DNA of 24,419 nucleotides from a virus, in IMG/VR virus record IMGVR_UViG_3300046713_000024, positions 1 to 24,419 of that record, one strand, 5' to 3'. How positions within the stretch are numbered: position 1 is the stretch's first letter; the number at the start of each line of letters is the position of its first letter. A program made the translations under genes and the position numbers. The notes below the pieces were generated by a model that was not told the DNA's origin, did no database searches, and saw only the letters and a list, made by a program, of their open reading frames with translations. Shown piece by piece: positions 1-8,652 of the stretch.

Positions 1-43
1 TTCTTTTCGAGACATAGCCGATCTGGCTTCGTCCTGGGTGTAA
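1..43 (+). CDS. 3' end of an upstream gene (partial)
   Basis: An open frame enters from the left edge in phase with base 2 and ends at a TAA at 41-43. Its last residues read SFRDIADLASSWV. Thirteen residues are too few to assign a family. The stop codon is joined to the AAGGA Shine-Dalgarno sequence (42-46) of the next gene, the same tight packing seen in the rest of the module. That spacing supports this being a real gene end and not a chance frame. No function can be stated. Confidence 0.6.
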   Translation, partial: SFRDIADLASSWV

Positions 44-52
44 GGAACATAG

Positions 53-517
53 ATGGTAACAGCTTCGTTCGAACACGAAGGCAATACCGGCCTACTCAAG
101 GTCGTTACGCACTTCAACATTACTCGCGACATTTCTTGTATCAAGAATGATGGCGAGTCTTTTCGTCTTGGTGGAACCGCCATCAATGAAGTCATGGTTT
201 ACGAAGGCGTTATCCTGAATCTTCCACTCAGTCTTTTTCGAGCTTATCAATCTCCAAGCTCTACTATCGAAGGACGAGGCATATTGTCTCCCGAAGACTG
301 GAATGAATCTGATCTACACTGCTATGTGCATGAGCATTATCCATTAGATATGGAAGGCAAACCAACACAATGGTTCATAGCTAGTCGTCCATTACAGAAT
401 GCCCACCACATCTTCATAAATCTTGATGTATTAGATGGTGGCGGCAACATTCTCAAGAGATACCGAGTCTCTCCATTCACTGGTGATCATATTGTGCTGG
501 AGATGATCCATGGTTAA
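53..517 (+). CDS. hypothetical protein in the virion module, 154 aa
   Basis: I do not recognise the family. The start at 53 is supported by an AAGGA sequence (42-46) six bases upstream. The 154-residue product has no signal peptide or membrane segment. It alternates hydrophobic and polar residues in a way that suggests beta strands, for example around residues 108-125, where IFINLDVLDGGG can be read. It ends eight bases inside the start of the giant LamG-like adhesin gene, so the two are probably translationally coupled. By position it may be a small tail, baseplate or fibre-attachment component, but that is inference from context only. Confidence 0.75.
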   Translation: MVTASFEHEGNTGLLKVVTHFNITRDISCIKNDGESFRLGGTAINEVMVYEGVILNLPLSLFRAYQSPSSTIEGRGILSPEDWNESDLHCYVHEHYPLDMEGKPTQWFIASRPLQNAHHIFINLDVLDGGGNILKRYRVSPFTGDHIVLEMIHG

Positions 518-3500
518 CTTTCTAAATGATGGTTCGCTAATTGGATTCTGGCCATTGAATGAGCCCAGCGGGGCGTCAATGTTCTTGAACTATTCGCCAG
601 CACGTTATCGTCGCCCAAGCGGTATTTCATTTGACTTCCAAGTAGCACAAGCTGAAGCACAAAATTCTCAACAATCTAAGTCTCCTTGGCCGGGCACTAC
701 CAGTATCTTCAATCCAGAATCTGGCGTTACATACAATGGCTATATGGTGCAGGGCTATTGGAAGCTTGGGGCAGACTCTTCTCCATTTAGCAAGTATCTT
801 ATTCTTGGTGATGGATGTTCACAAGTACGCGAACAGACTCTTGCTCCCAACGTAGCCAATAGTGGCTTTACGGTTGGTATGTGGGCCTACCCCAATAGTA
901 ATGGCTATATTGATTTCAGGGGAGATGCTCTTCCTGCAACATACAACCTAGAAACGGAATGTGCAAGAGCACACTCTCTATTGTCTCAAAAGCAATTTGC
1001 TTCTCTCGGCGGATGGCACATGGGGGTTTCTGGTGCCCTGAATAATGCCGCACAATTTGCTGGTACTGTAAGTAATAGTGGACTTCATGCATTCGTTAGC
1101 TTTGAAAGAACGAATACTACATCGCCGTCTACTCTAAGAACGCCAATTGAATCGGGCTGCTTTACTCACCTGACATTCTCGTTCCGTTACGTTGATGGCA
1201 CAAACGATCAAGTCGTTCTATACAAGAACGGTCGCGTTGCCGCCAGTGGAACATATAGCACAGGTGCTGGTGGTGCCAGTGCAAGTACATTGGCCAATAC
1301 AACTCTTGTTGGTAGACCACTTGCGATAGGTGGTGGCGATCAAGGCTCGGCTGGTACGAATACATTTAGTGGTACGTGTGGATGGAATCATCTTGTGTCT
1401 GGAGTCTATTTCTTCAGACGTGTTCTCAATGAAGCCGAAGTGTTAGACCTTCACAATGGTTCAACGCTTCAGCCGCTTGAAAGCAATAAGTTGGCCACCG
1501 TAGAAGTTAGCATTACAGATCCACAATTACTTGCATATTATCCATTCAGATCTATTGGATGGCCTGATGCTTCCAAGAATCATAGACCACTGGCCGGTCC
1601 TCGTGACGAGGGTCCCGTTGGAACATACATACCAGTTCCAGGCCCATTTGTGGGTGGTGGCATGTTGCAGAATGGTGCTTCTGCATCAGATGCCGTTGTT
1701 GCAACTAGTGGTCTAATATATGATATGATTAGTGCTCGTAGCTGGACAATCGGCATTCTTGCCGGTCCTGTCACCGGCTTGGGTCGTGACGATAACATGA
1801 TCTTCTCTATGGGATCTATTTCAACCGCAACAGCCGGTACTGGTCCCACAGCTATCAGTGCCGCCACATTTGGCATGGCACTCACAGAATGGAGTACGCC
1901 AAATCGTATACGTTTCTCTGCATATCCACTTGGTGATATCACGGCCTCTGTATTCAACATTGATACTGCAACCAGTGGATACTTCATTGGTGCTATGCAT
2001 CACTATGCAGTAGCATATGATGATTCTACAAAAGGCATAGCATTCTATCTTGATGGTACATTACAAGGAAGCGGCACACTAGCACATTCTTTGACATCAC
2101 AACTTTCGCGTTTGGCAGGAAGTGGTTACCCATTGATGTTCACGAATGGTGTAACAGATGCTACCATGCACACCGTTTTAGCTGCCGGTGGATCTGACCT
2201 GTATGTTGGCCCAATCACAATCATGGGACGTGCCCTTCTTCCCGAAGAAATCAGATACATAGCACAGAGTGGCATCAATACAGTGCCACTTTGGTTGACA
2301 ACATACGATCCTAGATTAATCGGATATTGGCCATGCTCTGATTACAAACTAGACGATGTTATCGTAGAAGATCGTGCTAGAGTATGGGAATTTTTCCCAG
2401 GCAATCTAACAAGGGGCGATACAGAAACCAAATGGGAAGCTTGGCAATTAAGTCCAAAATTCAATCAGTTTGGTACACGCACAACACCGCCAGAGCTTGC
2501 CAGTTATGGTGTTCTTGGCATTACATCTGGAATCTTCGGCGTTCAAGGATTAAGCCCTGCCGATTCTGCACTGTTAAATGCAGCCGCCGTACGTAGTGCC
2601 ATTGCCAATTTGTCGAATAGATACAAGCCAGTTAATGAACAAAACAATCTCATTTCTCAGAATATCCTTGGTGATTTCGTTATGGGATTTGAGGTTACGC
2701 CGAGTGGAACAATTCAGGCTGATCCACTTGGATTGACTGCAAATGCAACTAAGTTTGAATTCAATTCAACTCTAGCACTATATGGAAATCTTGGTGCCGG
2801 TAGCACTGGTGGCGAACTACGTGCGTTTTTGACTACTGTAGATGCCGGAGAAGGATCCGGTGTAACAATCGTATTTGCTTCACGCACTGGAACATTCTCG
2901 GCTGCCAACTATGTTCCACTTGTGTCAGGAACATTGCCATATGGCGTACCCTCCAAGGTTCTTTTTCATAGCAAGTTTGATAATCCATACAATGTCACTG
3001 GGGAAACTACAGGACAGGCCCCATTGGGCGTTAGCCTATGGATCAATGGAGTGCGTGTGCAACGTAGATCTCTTACTGCTGCCACGGCTAAAATATGGGT
3101 TAATGGTGCCGTTGATGCTGCTGGCGATAATCTATTATTGCAATTTGGTGGCGAAGCTAGCAACAACACGTATTCAACTGTTATATCTCGCGATGGTGGA
3201 TTAGGCGACATATACATGCGTGAGATGTTCTTGATGCGTGGCATTTTTACCAAGGGAGAAATGGCGGCATTGGCTGCCAGCGGTATTCAATTACCAATTA
3301 TTGCTGGCTATACACCAACATTACCAAAGACACAAGTTACAATAGCCGATGCCGCATTGAAAGGTTATTGGAGATTCAATGGTCTAGATGGTGGAGGCTC
3401 TGGAACAAAAGACCTGAGCTTCAATATGAATCATTTGACGCCAATATCTGAACAGAAGAATCGTCAAGTTGGTGGATCTAACGCTTCATCTAGAGCACTC

Positions 3501-5315
3501 AAATTCTTCCCTGGCCCATTGAAAAATTCTGATCTTGGAGTTCAATGTAGTGGTATTGGATATGCCGGTACGGCAATAGCTTCTCCATTCTCGCCAGCAT
3601 TTGCTGTTTCTGGCCAAGCATTTGATTCACCACAAAATGGTTTCTCTGTTGGATTCCTTATGGCGGCAAGAGCAGTAGTCGGTGGTACTACCGCAGCCAC
3701 ATTGCTTGCATATGGTATTGTTGGGAATAATGCTAGCAATACCGCTATTGATTTCAATAAGTCATGGGCCATTGTTGTTGATGCAACATTTGACATAAAA
3801 ATGGTTATGTCTGTTGGTGGCAATGGTTACTATGCCGAATTGTCTACGTCGGCAAATTCAGGACAAATGGTATGTGGTGCTCGTGACGCTGGTACTGTAG
3901 CTAATCAAACTGATGCCAATCGTTATAACAGTTTCATATATGGTAATCAAAAACCACCACACTTGAATTTTTGGAATCATTATTGCTGGACATATCTACC
4001 AACAGAAAAAGAACTTGTATGTTATGTAAATGGTCAAGAAGTTGATCGTCGTTCTGCACCTATAAGTATTGATCCACTAAATGGTGGGCCTGCTTCTGGA
4101 CTGAAGCCTATAGTTCCAGTCAATCCTGCAACACGAATGATAACGTTCCTTCAACATCAAAATGCCGCACCATGGGATTTCACATCTACATTAAGTCACG
4201 TTGAAGATCAACAAATTACTGATGTGTTCTATTTCAATCGTGCTCTGACACAAAATGAAGTTAGATACATTTCTCAAAATGGTATTGATAGTGCTACTGG
4301 TACATCTACGAGCGGAACCCTGGGTGGATTCATCACTGGTGCCAACCAATCTTCTGGCATCATTGGCGGTTACAATCGTGGTCAAGATACTGCTTCTGGT
4401 ATAATCGGCGGATGGAATTTCGGTGCATTTCAAGCTTCCGGAATGATTGGTGGTTATGTTTCCGGAATATCATTCTTTGCTGCTGCACCATCTGGTTATC
4501 TAGGTGGTTACATCCATGGCATGGATATTCCATCAGGAATCATTGGTGGCTATATCAATGGTGCGGGTCCGGCCAGCGGCATTATAGGTGGTTTCATATT
4601 GGGCGGATTGCTTGCCCAGATGCAATTTGATGGTGGCTTCGTTGTACAAGCTGTTACAGCCAAGGATTTCGACGCCCAGATAACACTTCGCAAGAACACC
4701 ACATCAGATTTCGATGCCAAGCTTGTTATTTTCCAAGCAGAGATCGGACCTGATGTAGATATCCTAGTGCCTGATGGCACTCTCAATGTTGCCTCTGCCC
4801 CATTCAATCAATATCTTGTGGGATTAGCATCTGGCACACAGGGCAAGACTATAGTTCAAACACGCTGGACATTTGGTGATCTATCATCTGCTGTTAGCGT
4901 GGCAGAGAGTGGTGCCGGACTATATCCGACTCAGCATCACTATGCCGCAAGTGGCTTCTACATCGCCAAGTTTGAGGCCATAGATTCGAATGGCATCCAT
5001 GGTTCTGCAACCAGAATCATCAATGCGGCTTCTGGAATCGATCCAGTGATAGTTAGCTTGTCTGGAGTACCGCGTTCTGGCACCGCCGCTTTGACGGTGG
5101 ACTTCGCTACTGCGATTGACATTCTACCTCCTGGCGTGTCTTTGACTGCTAAGCTACTAAACTTCGACGATGGACAATCTTCTATCACGCTCAATCCAAC
5201 TCACGTATACACGGAACCCGGCGTTTACAAGCCGATCTTGATTGTACGTGACTCTCGTGGGGTTATTTGGTGTGACAGCATGGAAGCTGGTAATGATCTC
5301 TTGAAGGGACTATAA
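510..5315 (+). CDS. giant adhesin-like virion protein with four LamG-like domains, 14-residue repeats and two PKD domains
   Basis: This 1601-residue protein starts at an ATG with GGAG seven bases upstream (499-502). Four concanavalin/LamG-like units follow each other, at about residues 7-320, 336-594, 600-925 and 945-1260. Each opens with a variant of D..L.GYWP and ends with a variant of R.L...E...I...GI (RALLPEEIRYIAQSGIN, RALTQNEVRYISQNGID). Residues 1268-1369 are seven Gly-rich SGxIGGY units and residues 1372-1413 are three xFDA units. Two PKD-like domains close the protein: WTFGD with HHYAASGFY near 1450-1490, and LNFDDG with HVYTEPGVY near 1550-1580. LamG and PKD folds commonly bind glycans or act as extracellular spacers, so a tail fibre or receptor-binding role on the virion is likely. 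The next gene begins one base after the stop. The domain calls come from motif reading; the role is inferred. Confidence 0.85.
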   Translation: MVNFLNDGSLIGFWPLNEPSGASMFLNYSPARYRRPSGISFDFQVAQAEAQNSQQSKSPWPGTTSIFNPESGVTYNGYMVQGYWKLGADSSPFSKYLILGDGCSQVREQTLAPNVANSGFTVGMWAYPNSNGYIDFRGDALPATYNLETECARAHSLLSQKQFASLGGWHMGVSGALNNAAQFAGTVSNSGLHAFVSFERTNTTSPSTLRTPIESGCFTHLTFSFRYVDGTNDQVVLYKNGRVAASGTYSTGAGGASASTLANTTLVGRPLAIGGGDQGSAGTNTFSGTCGWNHLVSGVYFFRRVLNEAEVLDLHNGSTLQPLESNKLATVEVSITDPQLLAYYPFRSIGWPDASKNHRPLAGPRDEGPVGTYIPVPGPFVGGGMLQNGASASDAVVATSGLIYDMISARSWTIGILAGPVTGLGRDDNMIFSMGSISTATAGTGPTAISAATFGMALTEWSTPNRIRFSAYPLGDITASVFNIDTATSGYFIGAMHHYAVAYDDSTKGIAFYLDGTLQGSGTLAHSLTSQLSRLAGSGYPLMFTNGVTDATMHTVLAAGGSDLYVGPITIMGRALLPEEIRYIAQSGINTVPLWLTTYDPRLIGYWPCSDYKLDDVIVEDRARVWEFFPGNLTRGDTETKWEAWQLSPKFNQFGTRTTPPELASYGVLGITSGIFGVQGLSPADSALLNAAAVRSAIANLSNRYKPVNEQNNLISQNILGDFVMGFEVTPSGTIQADPLGLTANATKFEFNSTLALYGNLGAGSTGGELRAFLTTVDAGEGSGVTIVFASRTGTFSAANYVPLVSGTLPYGVPSKVLFHSKFDNPYNVTGETTGQAPLGVSLWINGVRVQRRSLTAATAKIWVNGAVDAAGDNLLLQFGGEASNNTYSTVISRDGGLGDIYMREMFLMRGIFTKGEMAALAASGIQLPIIAGYTPTLPKTQVTIADAALKGYWRFNGLDGGGSGTKDLSFNMNHLTPISEQKNRQVGGSNASSRALKFFPGPLKNSDLGVQCSGIGYAGTAIASPFSPAFAVSGQAFDSPQNGFSVGFLMAARAVVGGTTAATLLAYGIVGNNASNTAIDFNKSWAIVVDATFDIKMVMSVGGNGYYAELSTSANSGQMVCGARDAGTVANQTDANRYNSFIYGNQKPPHLNFWNHYCWTYLPTEKELVCYVNGQEVDRRSAPISIDPLNGGPASGLKPIVPVNPATRMITFLQHQNAAPWDFTSTLSHVEDQQITDVFYFNRALTQNEVRYISQNGIDSATGTSTSGTLGGFITGANQSSGIIGGYNRGQDTASGIIGGWNFGAFQASGMIGGYVSGISFFAAAPSGYLGGYIHGMDIPSGIIGGYINGAGPASGIIGGFILGGLLAQMQFDGGFVVQAVTAKDFDAQITLRKNTTSDFDAKLVIFQAEIGPDVDILVPDGTLNVASAPFNQYLVGLASGTQGKTIVQTRWTFGDLSSAVSVAESGAGLYPTQHHYAASGFYIAKFEAIDSNGIHGSATRIINAASGIDPVIVSLSGVPRSGTAALTVDFATAIDILPPGVSLTAKLLNFDDGQSSITLNPTHVYTEPGVYKPILIVRDSRGVIWCDSMEAGNDLLKGL
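525..4290 (+). repeat. four diverged tandem LamG-like units within the adhesin gene
   Basis: The unit boundaries are visible as repeated openings (IGFWPLNEP, LAYYPFRS, IGYWPCSD, KGYWRFNG) near bases 530, 1525, 2310 and 3355. The repeated closings (RVLNEAEVLDLHNGS, RALLPEEIRYIAQSGIN, the third unit's GEMAALAASGIQ, RALTQNEVRYISQNGID) lie near 1420, 2230, 3260 and 4240. The units are homologous in protein but clearly diverged in DNA, which points to old internal duplication. Confidence 0.7.
4311..4616 (+). repeat. seven in-frame Gly-rich 14-residue repeats (SGxIGGYxxGxxxx)
   Basis: Units begin at 4311, 4353, 4395, 4437, 4491, 4533 and 4575. All are 14 residues long except the fourth, which is 18. 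Cores are SGTLGGF, SGIIGGY, SGIIGGW, SGMIGGY, SGYLGGY, SGIIGGY and SGIIGGF. The Ser codon varies (AGC, TCT, TCC, TCA) and the Gly codons vary too, so the repeat is conserved at the protein level and is not a recent DNA duplication. Confidence 0.9.
4623..4748 (+). repeat. three in-frame 14-residue xFDA repeats
   Basis: Units begin at 4623, 4665 and 4707 and read QFDGGFVVQAVTAK, DFDAQITLRKNTTS and DFDAKLVIFQAEIG. They keep the 14-residue period of the preceding Gly-rich array after a two-residue offset, but with a different motif. They link the Gly-rich array to the C-terminal PKD-like domains. Confidence 0.7.
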
Positions 5316-5316
5316 G

Positions 5317-8300
5317 ATGGCTGGTGGAATCATAGTATCAAACGGCATTGTTGTTAGCGGCGTAGGCGTGCCGTTGAACGGCATTGCTTGGCCTTCTGGT
5401 CAATTTGCATCTGGTGTACCCGGATGGCAACTAAGTGCATTTTTGTCTTCTGCCAATGCCACCTTTGGCTTCAACGTAACTCCCCATAATCTTCAAACAG
5501 AATGGGTTCCTACTGGAGACCCTGACAGCTTCCATGGTGCTAGCGGACAATTGCCGGATATCGGCCACTCGATGGAAATCTTCATTGGTGACTTTTACTT
5601 CCGTGGCAGTGTTGTACATTCGGACTATACAACCAGTACCGGAGGAACAATTGTCAATGTTGGACTTGAAGACGATCGTCGTCGTCTTCGTAGTGTCAAG
5701 ATACATACTGAAGACCTGGGACAGCAAGTACCTAGTGGCATTGTATCTGTTGCAAGAGCATTCCGCATTTTGAACGGACTCTTTGACATTGATGGCAATC
5801 CTTCTGAGCCGCTTGTAAAGGAATATGACAGAATCCTACAGTTCGGTGGCACTTACGCACAGATCTTGGCAGCCATCGATCTATGCTTCAATGAGGGAAA
5901 CTGCTCTATACCAACGACAATTCTGCCAACGGTAGAACAGATCGAGAAAAACATTGGCGGAACCGTATCCGCAATTCGTTTCCAGTTCAATCTGGATACA
6001 CTTGATGAAGTGATCTCGCGTGTGCTTCTAGATACCGGCTATGACTGGTATTGGAACATGGATTCTCAACAAGTCAATCTTGTCAACAAGAAGAAGCAAT
6101 TCGACATAAGCGAAGCTGACATCCTTGATCTAGTATCGCAATTTGGCAGTGCTTCTGGCCTGAATGATACGAAGCAGCTTGGTTTCGGTCAAGACGTTGT
6201 GCCCGACCCAACACGTTTCCGCGTGCTCGGTGGACACATGGAAGGTTTCATCAATTCTGAACTTCTAAGCCCTATTGATGGATTGGACACATCAGGACTT
6301 GATGGCAATGTTGTCTTCACGAAGATCTGGAACAAGCTCAGCGTCGGCTTCTATGACGCTGGTGGATTCTTCCGCACATACATACCAACAGAGAAAGAAC
6401 TCCAGCTTTCACTGGCGGGTATTGAACAATGGTCGTATTACAAACTCTATCAGATAGCAAGTGGCACTGCAAATCCTCCGGGCTATGGCCTTCCTCCCGA
6501 TGCTGGATCGATCGCCGCACAAGACTCTTCGTTTCAAAGCCGATTAGATCCCAATATGCCATTGGCTGGCATTGCTACTGGGGCAGCCGAATCTGGCCTT
6601 CGCGTCATCAGTAACCGCAGAGACCAGGATCAGAATTGGGTCATAGCCTTCTACAACAGAATTCGCGACCACGCCTCTCGTCATTATGGACGCTCATACA
6701 TCATTCAGGGTCTATTGTACAATCAGGCGTCTGGTCTTTTCCAAGTCGTTGATGCAGCGTGGGCCAACGTAGAAAATCAAGTACAGGGATTCTCCGTCTC
6801 ATCTTCTGGAACTATTAGCACTAGTGGCGTGTTCGTAGAGGACTATGAAATCAATCGTTCTCTTGGTCCAGTAAGTCCATTCGTAACAGAAGACTTCCGC
6901 ATCAAAGCCTATGTTGTTCTTCCCAAAGATACCGTTTACGGACCATTGGGAGACGACAATCCCGCCAGCTTCGCCAACTGGACTGAAGATGCACCGCCAT
7001 TTAATCCAAGCGGTGATGGTCGCCATTATGTGCCAGTGACACTACAGGATGTTGGTGAGCGTGTTATTGACCCGCATGCCAATGCAGATCTGTATGCCTT
7101 TGAAAGCTATCCAAAGGGAACGTTGCTATGCCAGTTGCCTATCAATGCAGGACCATCTGGCGGCATTGTGAATGATGGTGTCATCTTTAATCTTGCAACT
7201 ATGTTGACCACGATTACCAAGCTAACTGGGTCTGGTCTTCTAGATATCATCAATCCCGCCCAAGTGCTGAATGTATATGACTCTCTGTCTGGTGTAGCCA
7301 TTCCAGTCCAGTCTCGTTTGCGTTACGGCCAAGATTATCCTTCTCAATGGGTACTTGGTGAATTGCACTATGAAAGACACGAAGACGTTCAGGTTGACGA
7401 TCAGTTCGTTCCATGGGCATTCTCACCAGAAGGCAATCAGACATCGCTACAGGTCATGACTGACCGTGCTATTCGTCGCGTGGAGGGCAAGATAGTTCCC
7501 AAGAGTTCTTCACGCTATGCAGATTTCCAGCAAGTTGGACTACCCTTACTATCGTTTGACTCATTTGCCGAACAGAACATAGGACCATCTGGTCTTTATG
7601 GTGAAATCTCACACGGCGTAAGCGAACTGAACATTAGCTTTGGTATCGACGGATTCACAACACGCTACAAGATACAGTCCTACTATCCTAAGTTCGGCAA
7701 AGAGGCTCCTCTTGGTGAACGTGTACGTGCCCAATTGAATGGCATCTTGAATCCAATCGATTTCGTCGATCTAGAGCTTTTGAATCCTATTCCCGGTCCA
7801 CCGAATAATTCGGCACTGCCGGGTGATATCTTTGCACCGCCCATCTGGTTTGATGGCGAACAAAGTGCCGTGCGTGTAACAATATCTGAAGTCAACAATA
7901 TCTTCACGCTTTCAAGCATACCAGGAACGGCTGTTGATGAACGTTATCGTGGCATTGATCAGCATCAATATTTGAAACCACCTCTAGCCCTAAGTTCATC
8001 TAACATTGATTTCCGTGAAGGTGCTATCTGCATTGATGGTTTCTTGAATATTAATGACAAGGCAGTTTATCACACCGACAATTTCCAGTTACCAAATGGC
8101 AATCGTATTCTTCGTTACTTTACACAAGGTCGTCCATTTGCAAATGGAACAATTGTTCAAATTGAACGTGTTAATCCAATCAATGATGCAAACTATGACG
8201 TAACCATTGTTGGTGGAACGGGATCAAGAGCCATTTTCGATCTGCCTATTTTGAATGGTACCGTTGCTATTGGCGATAAGACAACGCTTGCCGCACAGGG

Positions 8301-8652
8301 CAATGCCAAGATTACTCCTGGTAATAGCGATGGAACTATCTATCTCAATGGAACAACCGGTACAGCCGCCGCTGGCGTGACGCCGGTAGAGATTGTTTCT
8401 ATGACAAATCAAGGTAGTCCGAACGCACTTGCTGTTTGTCAAGAACTTGGCATTGGATCGGATGGCCACTATAGTATTGCGTCTGGTGCAACGTACTTTA
8501 ACGTTGTTCCGATTCCATTTAGAGAAATGGCAGCATCTGGAGACAGAGGATTTTTGACTACGCCCGATAGCGTGCCTAGTGGTGGCTTTGGACAAACTGC
8601 TACCATTAGCTTCGTAGAAATCATCACGACGGCTCTAAGGAGATTCGCATAA
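5317..8652 (+). CDS. phage tail or baseplate-like structural protein, 1111 aa
   Basis: The start at 5317 has AAGGGA seven bases upstream and lies one base after the preceding stop. Residues 1-160 look beta-rich and contain MEIFIGDFYFRGSV, which resembles the small beta domains of tail hub proteins. Residues around 230-262 (LDTGYDWYWNMDSQQVNLV) are also hub-like. Residues about 770-810 carry an FGIDGFTTRYKIQSYYPKFG pattern, of a kind I associate with large-phage virion proteins. The dipeptide SG appears about 20 times. There are no transmembrane segments. The stop overlaps the next start as TAATG. The precise role is uncertain: baseplate hub, tail spike base or fibre connector are all possible. 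The assignment to the virion is the firmer part, based on context and composition. Confidence 0.7.
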   Translation: MAGGIIVSNGIVVSGVGVPLNGIAWPSGQFASGVPGWQLSAFLSSANATFGFNVTPHNLQTEWVPTGDPDSFHGASGQLPDIGHSMEIFIGDFYFRGSVVHSDYTTSTGGTIVNVGLEDDRRRLRSVKIHTEDLGQQVPSGIVSVARAFRILNGLFDIDGNPSEPLVKEYDRILQFGGTYAQILAAIDLCFNEGNCSIPTTILPTVEQIEKNIGGTVSAIRFQFNLDTLDEVISRVLLDTGYDWYWNMDSQQVNLVNKKKQFDISEADILDLVSQFGSASGLNDTKQLGFGQDVVPDPTRFRVLGGHMEGFINSELLSPIDGLDTSGLDGNVVFTKIWNKLSVGFYDAGGFFRTYIPTEKELQLSLAGIEQWSYYKLYQIASGTANPPGYGLPPDAGSIAAQDSSFQSRLDPNMPLAGIATGAAESGLRVISNRRDQDQNWVIAFYNRIRDHASRHYGRSYIIQGLLYNQASGLFQVVDAAWANVENQVQGFSVSSSGTISTSGVFVEDYEINRSLGPVSPFVTEDFRIKAYVVLPKDTVYGPLGDDNPASFANWTEDAPPFNPSGDGRHYVPVTLQDVGERVIDPHANADLYAFESYPKGTLLCQLPINAGPSGGIVNDGVIFNLATMLTTITKLTGSGLLDIINPAQVLNVYDSLSGVAIPVQSRLRYGQDYPSQWVLGELHYERHEDVQVDDQFVPWAFSPEGNQTSLQVMTDRAIRRVEGKIVPKSSSRYADFQQVGLPLLSFDSFAEQNIGPSGLYGEISHGVSELNISFGIDGFTTRYKIQSYYPKFGKEAPLGERVRAQLNGILNPIDFVDLELLNPIPGPPNNSALPGDIFAPPIWFDGEQSAVRVTISEVNNIFTLSSIPGTAVDERYRGIDQHQYLKPPLALSSSNIDFREGAICIDGFLNINDKAVYHTDNFQLPNGNRILRYFTQGRPFANGTIVQIERVNPINDANYDVTIVGGTGSRAIFDLPILNGTVAIGDKTTLAAQGNAKITPGNSDGTIYLNGTTGTAAAGVTPVEIVSMTNQGSPNALAVCQELGIGSDGHYSIASGATYFNVVPIPFREMAASGDRGFLTTPDSVPSGGFGQTATISFVEIITTALRRFA

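Noticed and set aside
1580-1987. 135-residue open frame on the - strand
   Set aside because: It lies opposite the second LamG-like unit of the adhesin, with no ribosome site and shadow-like composition.
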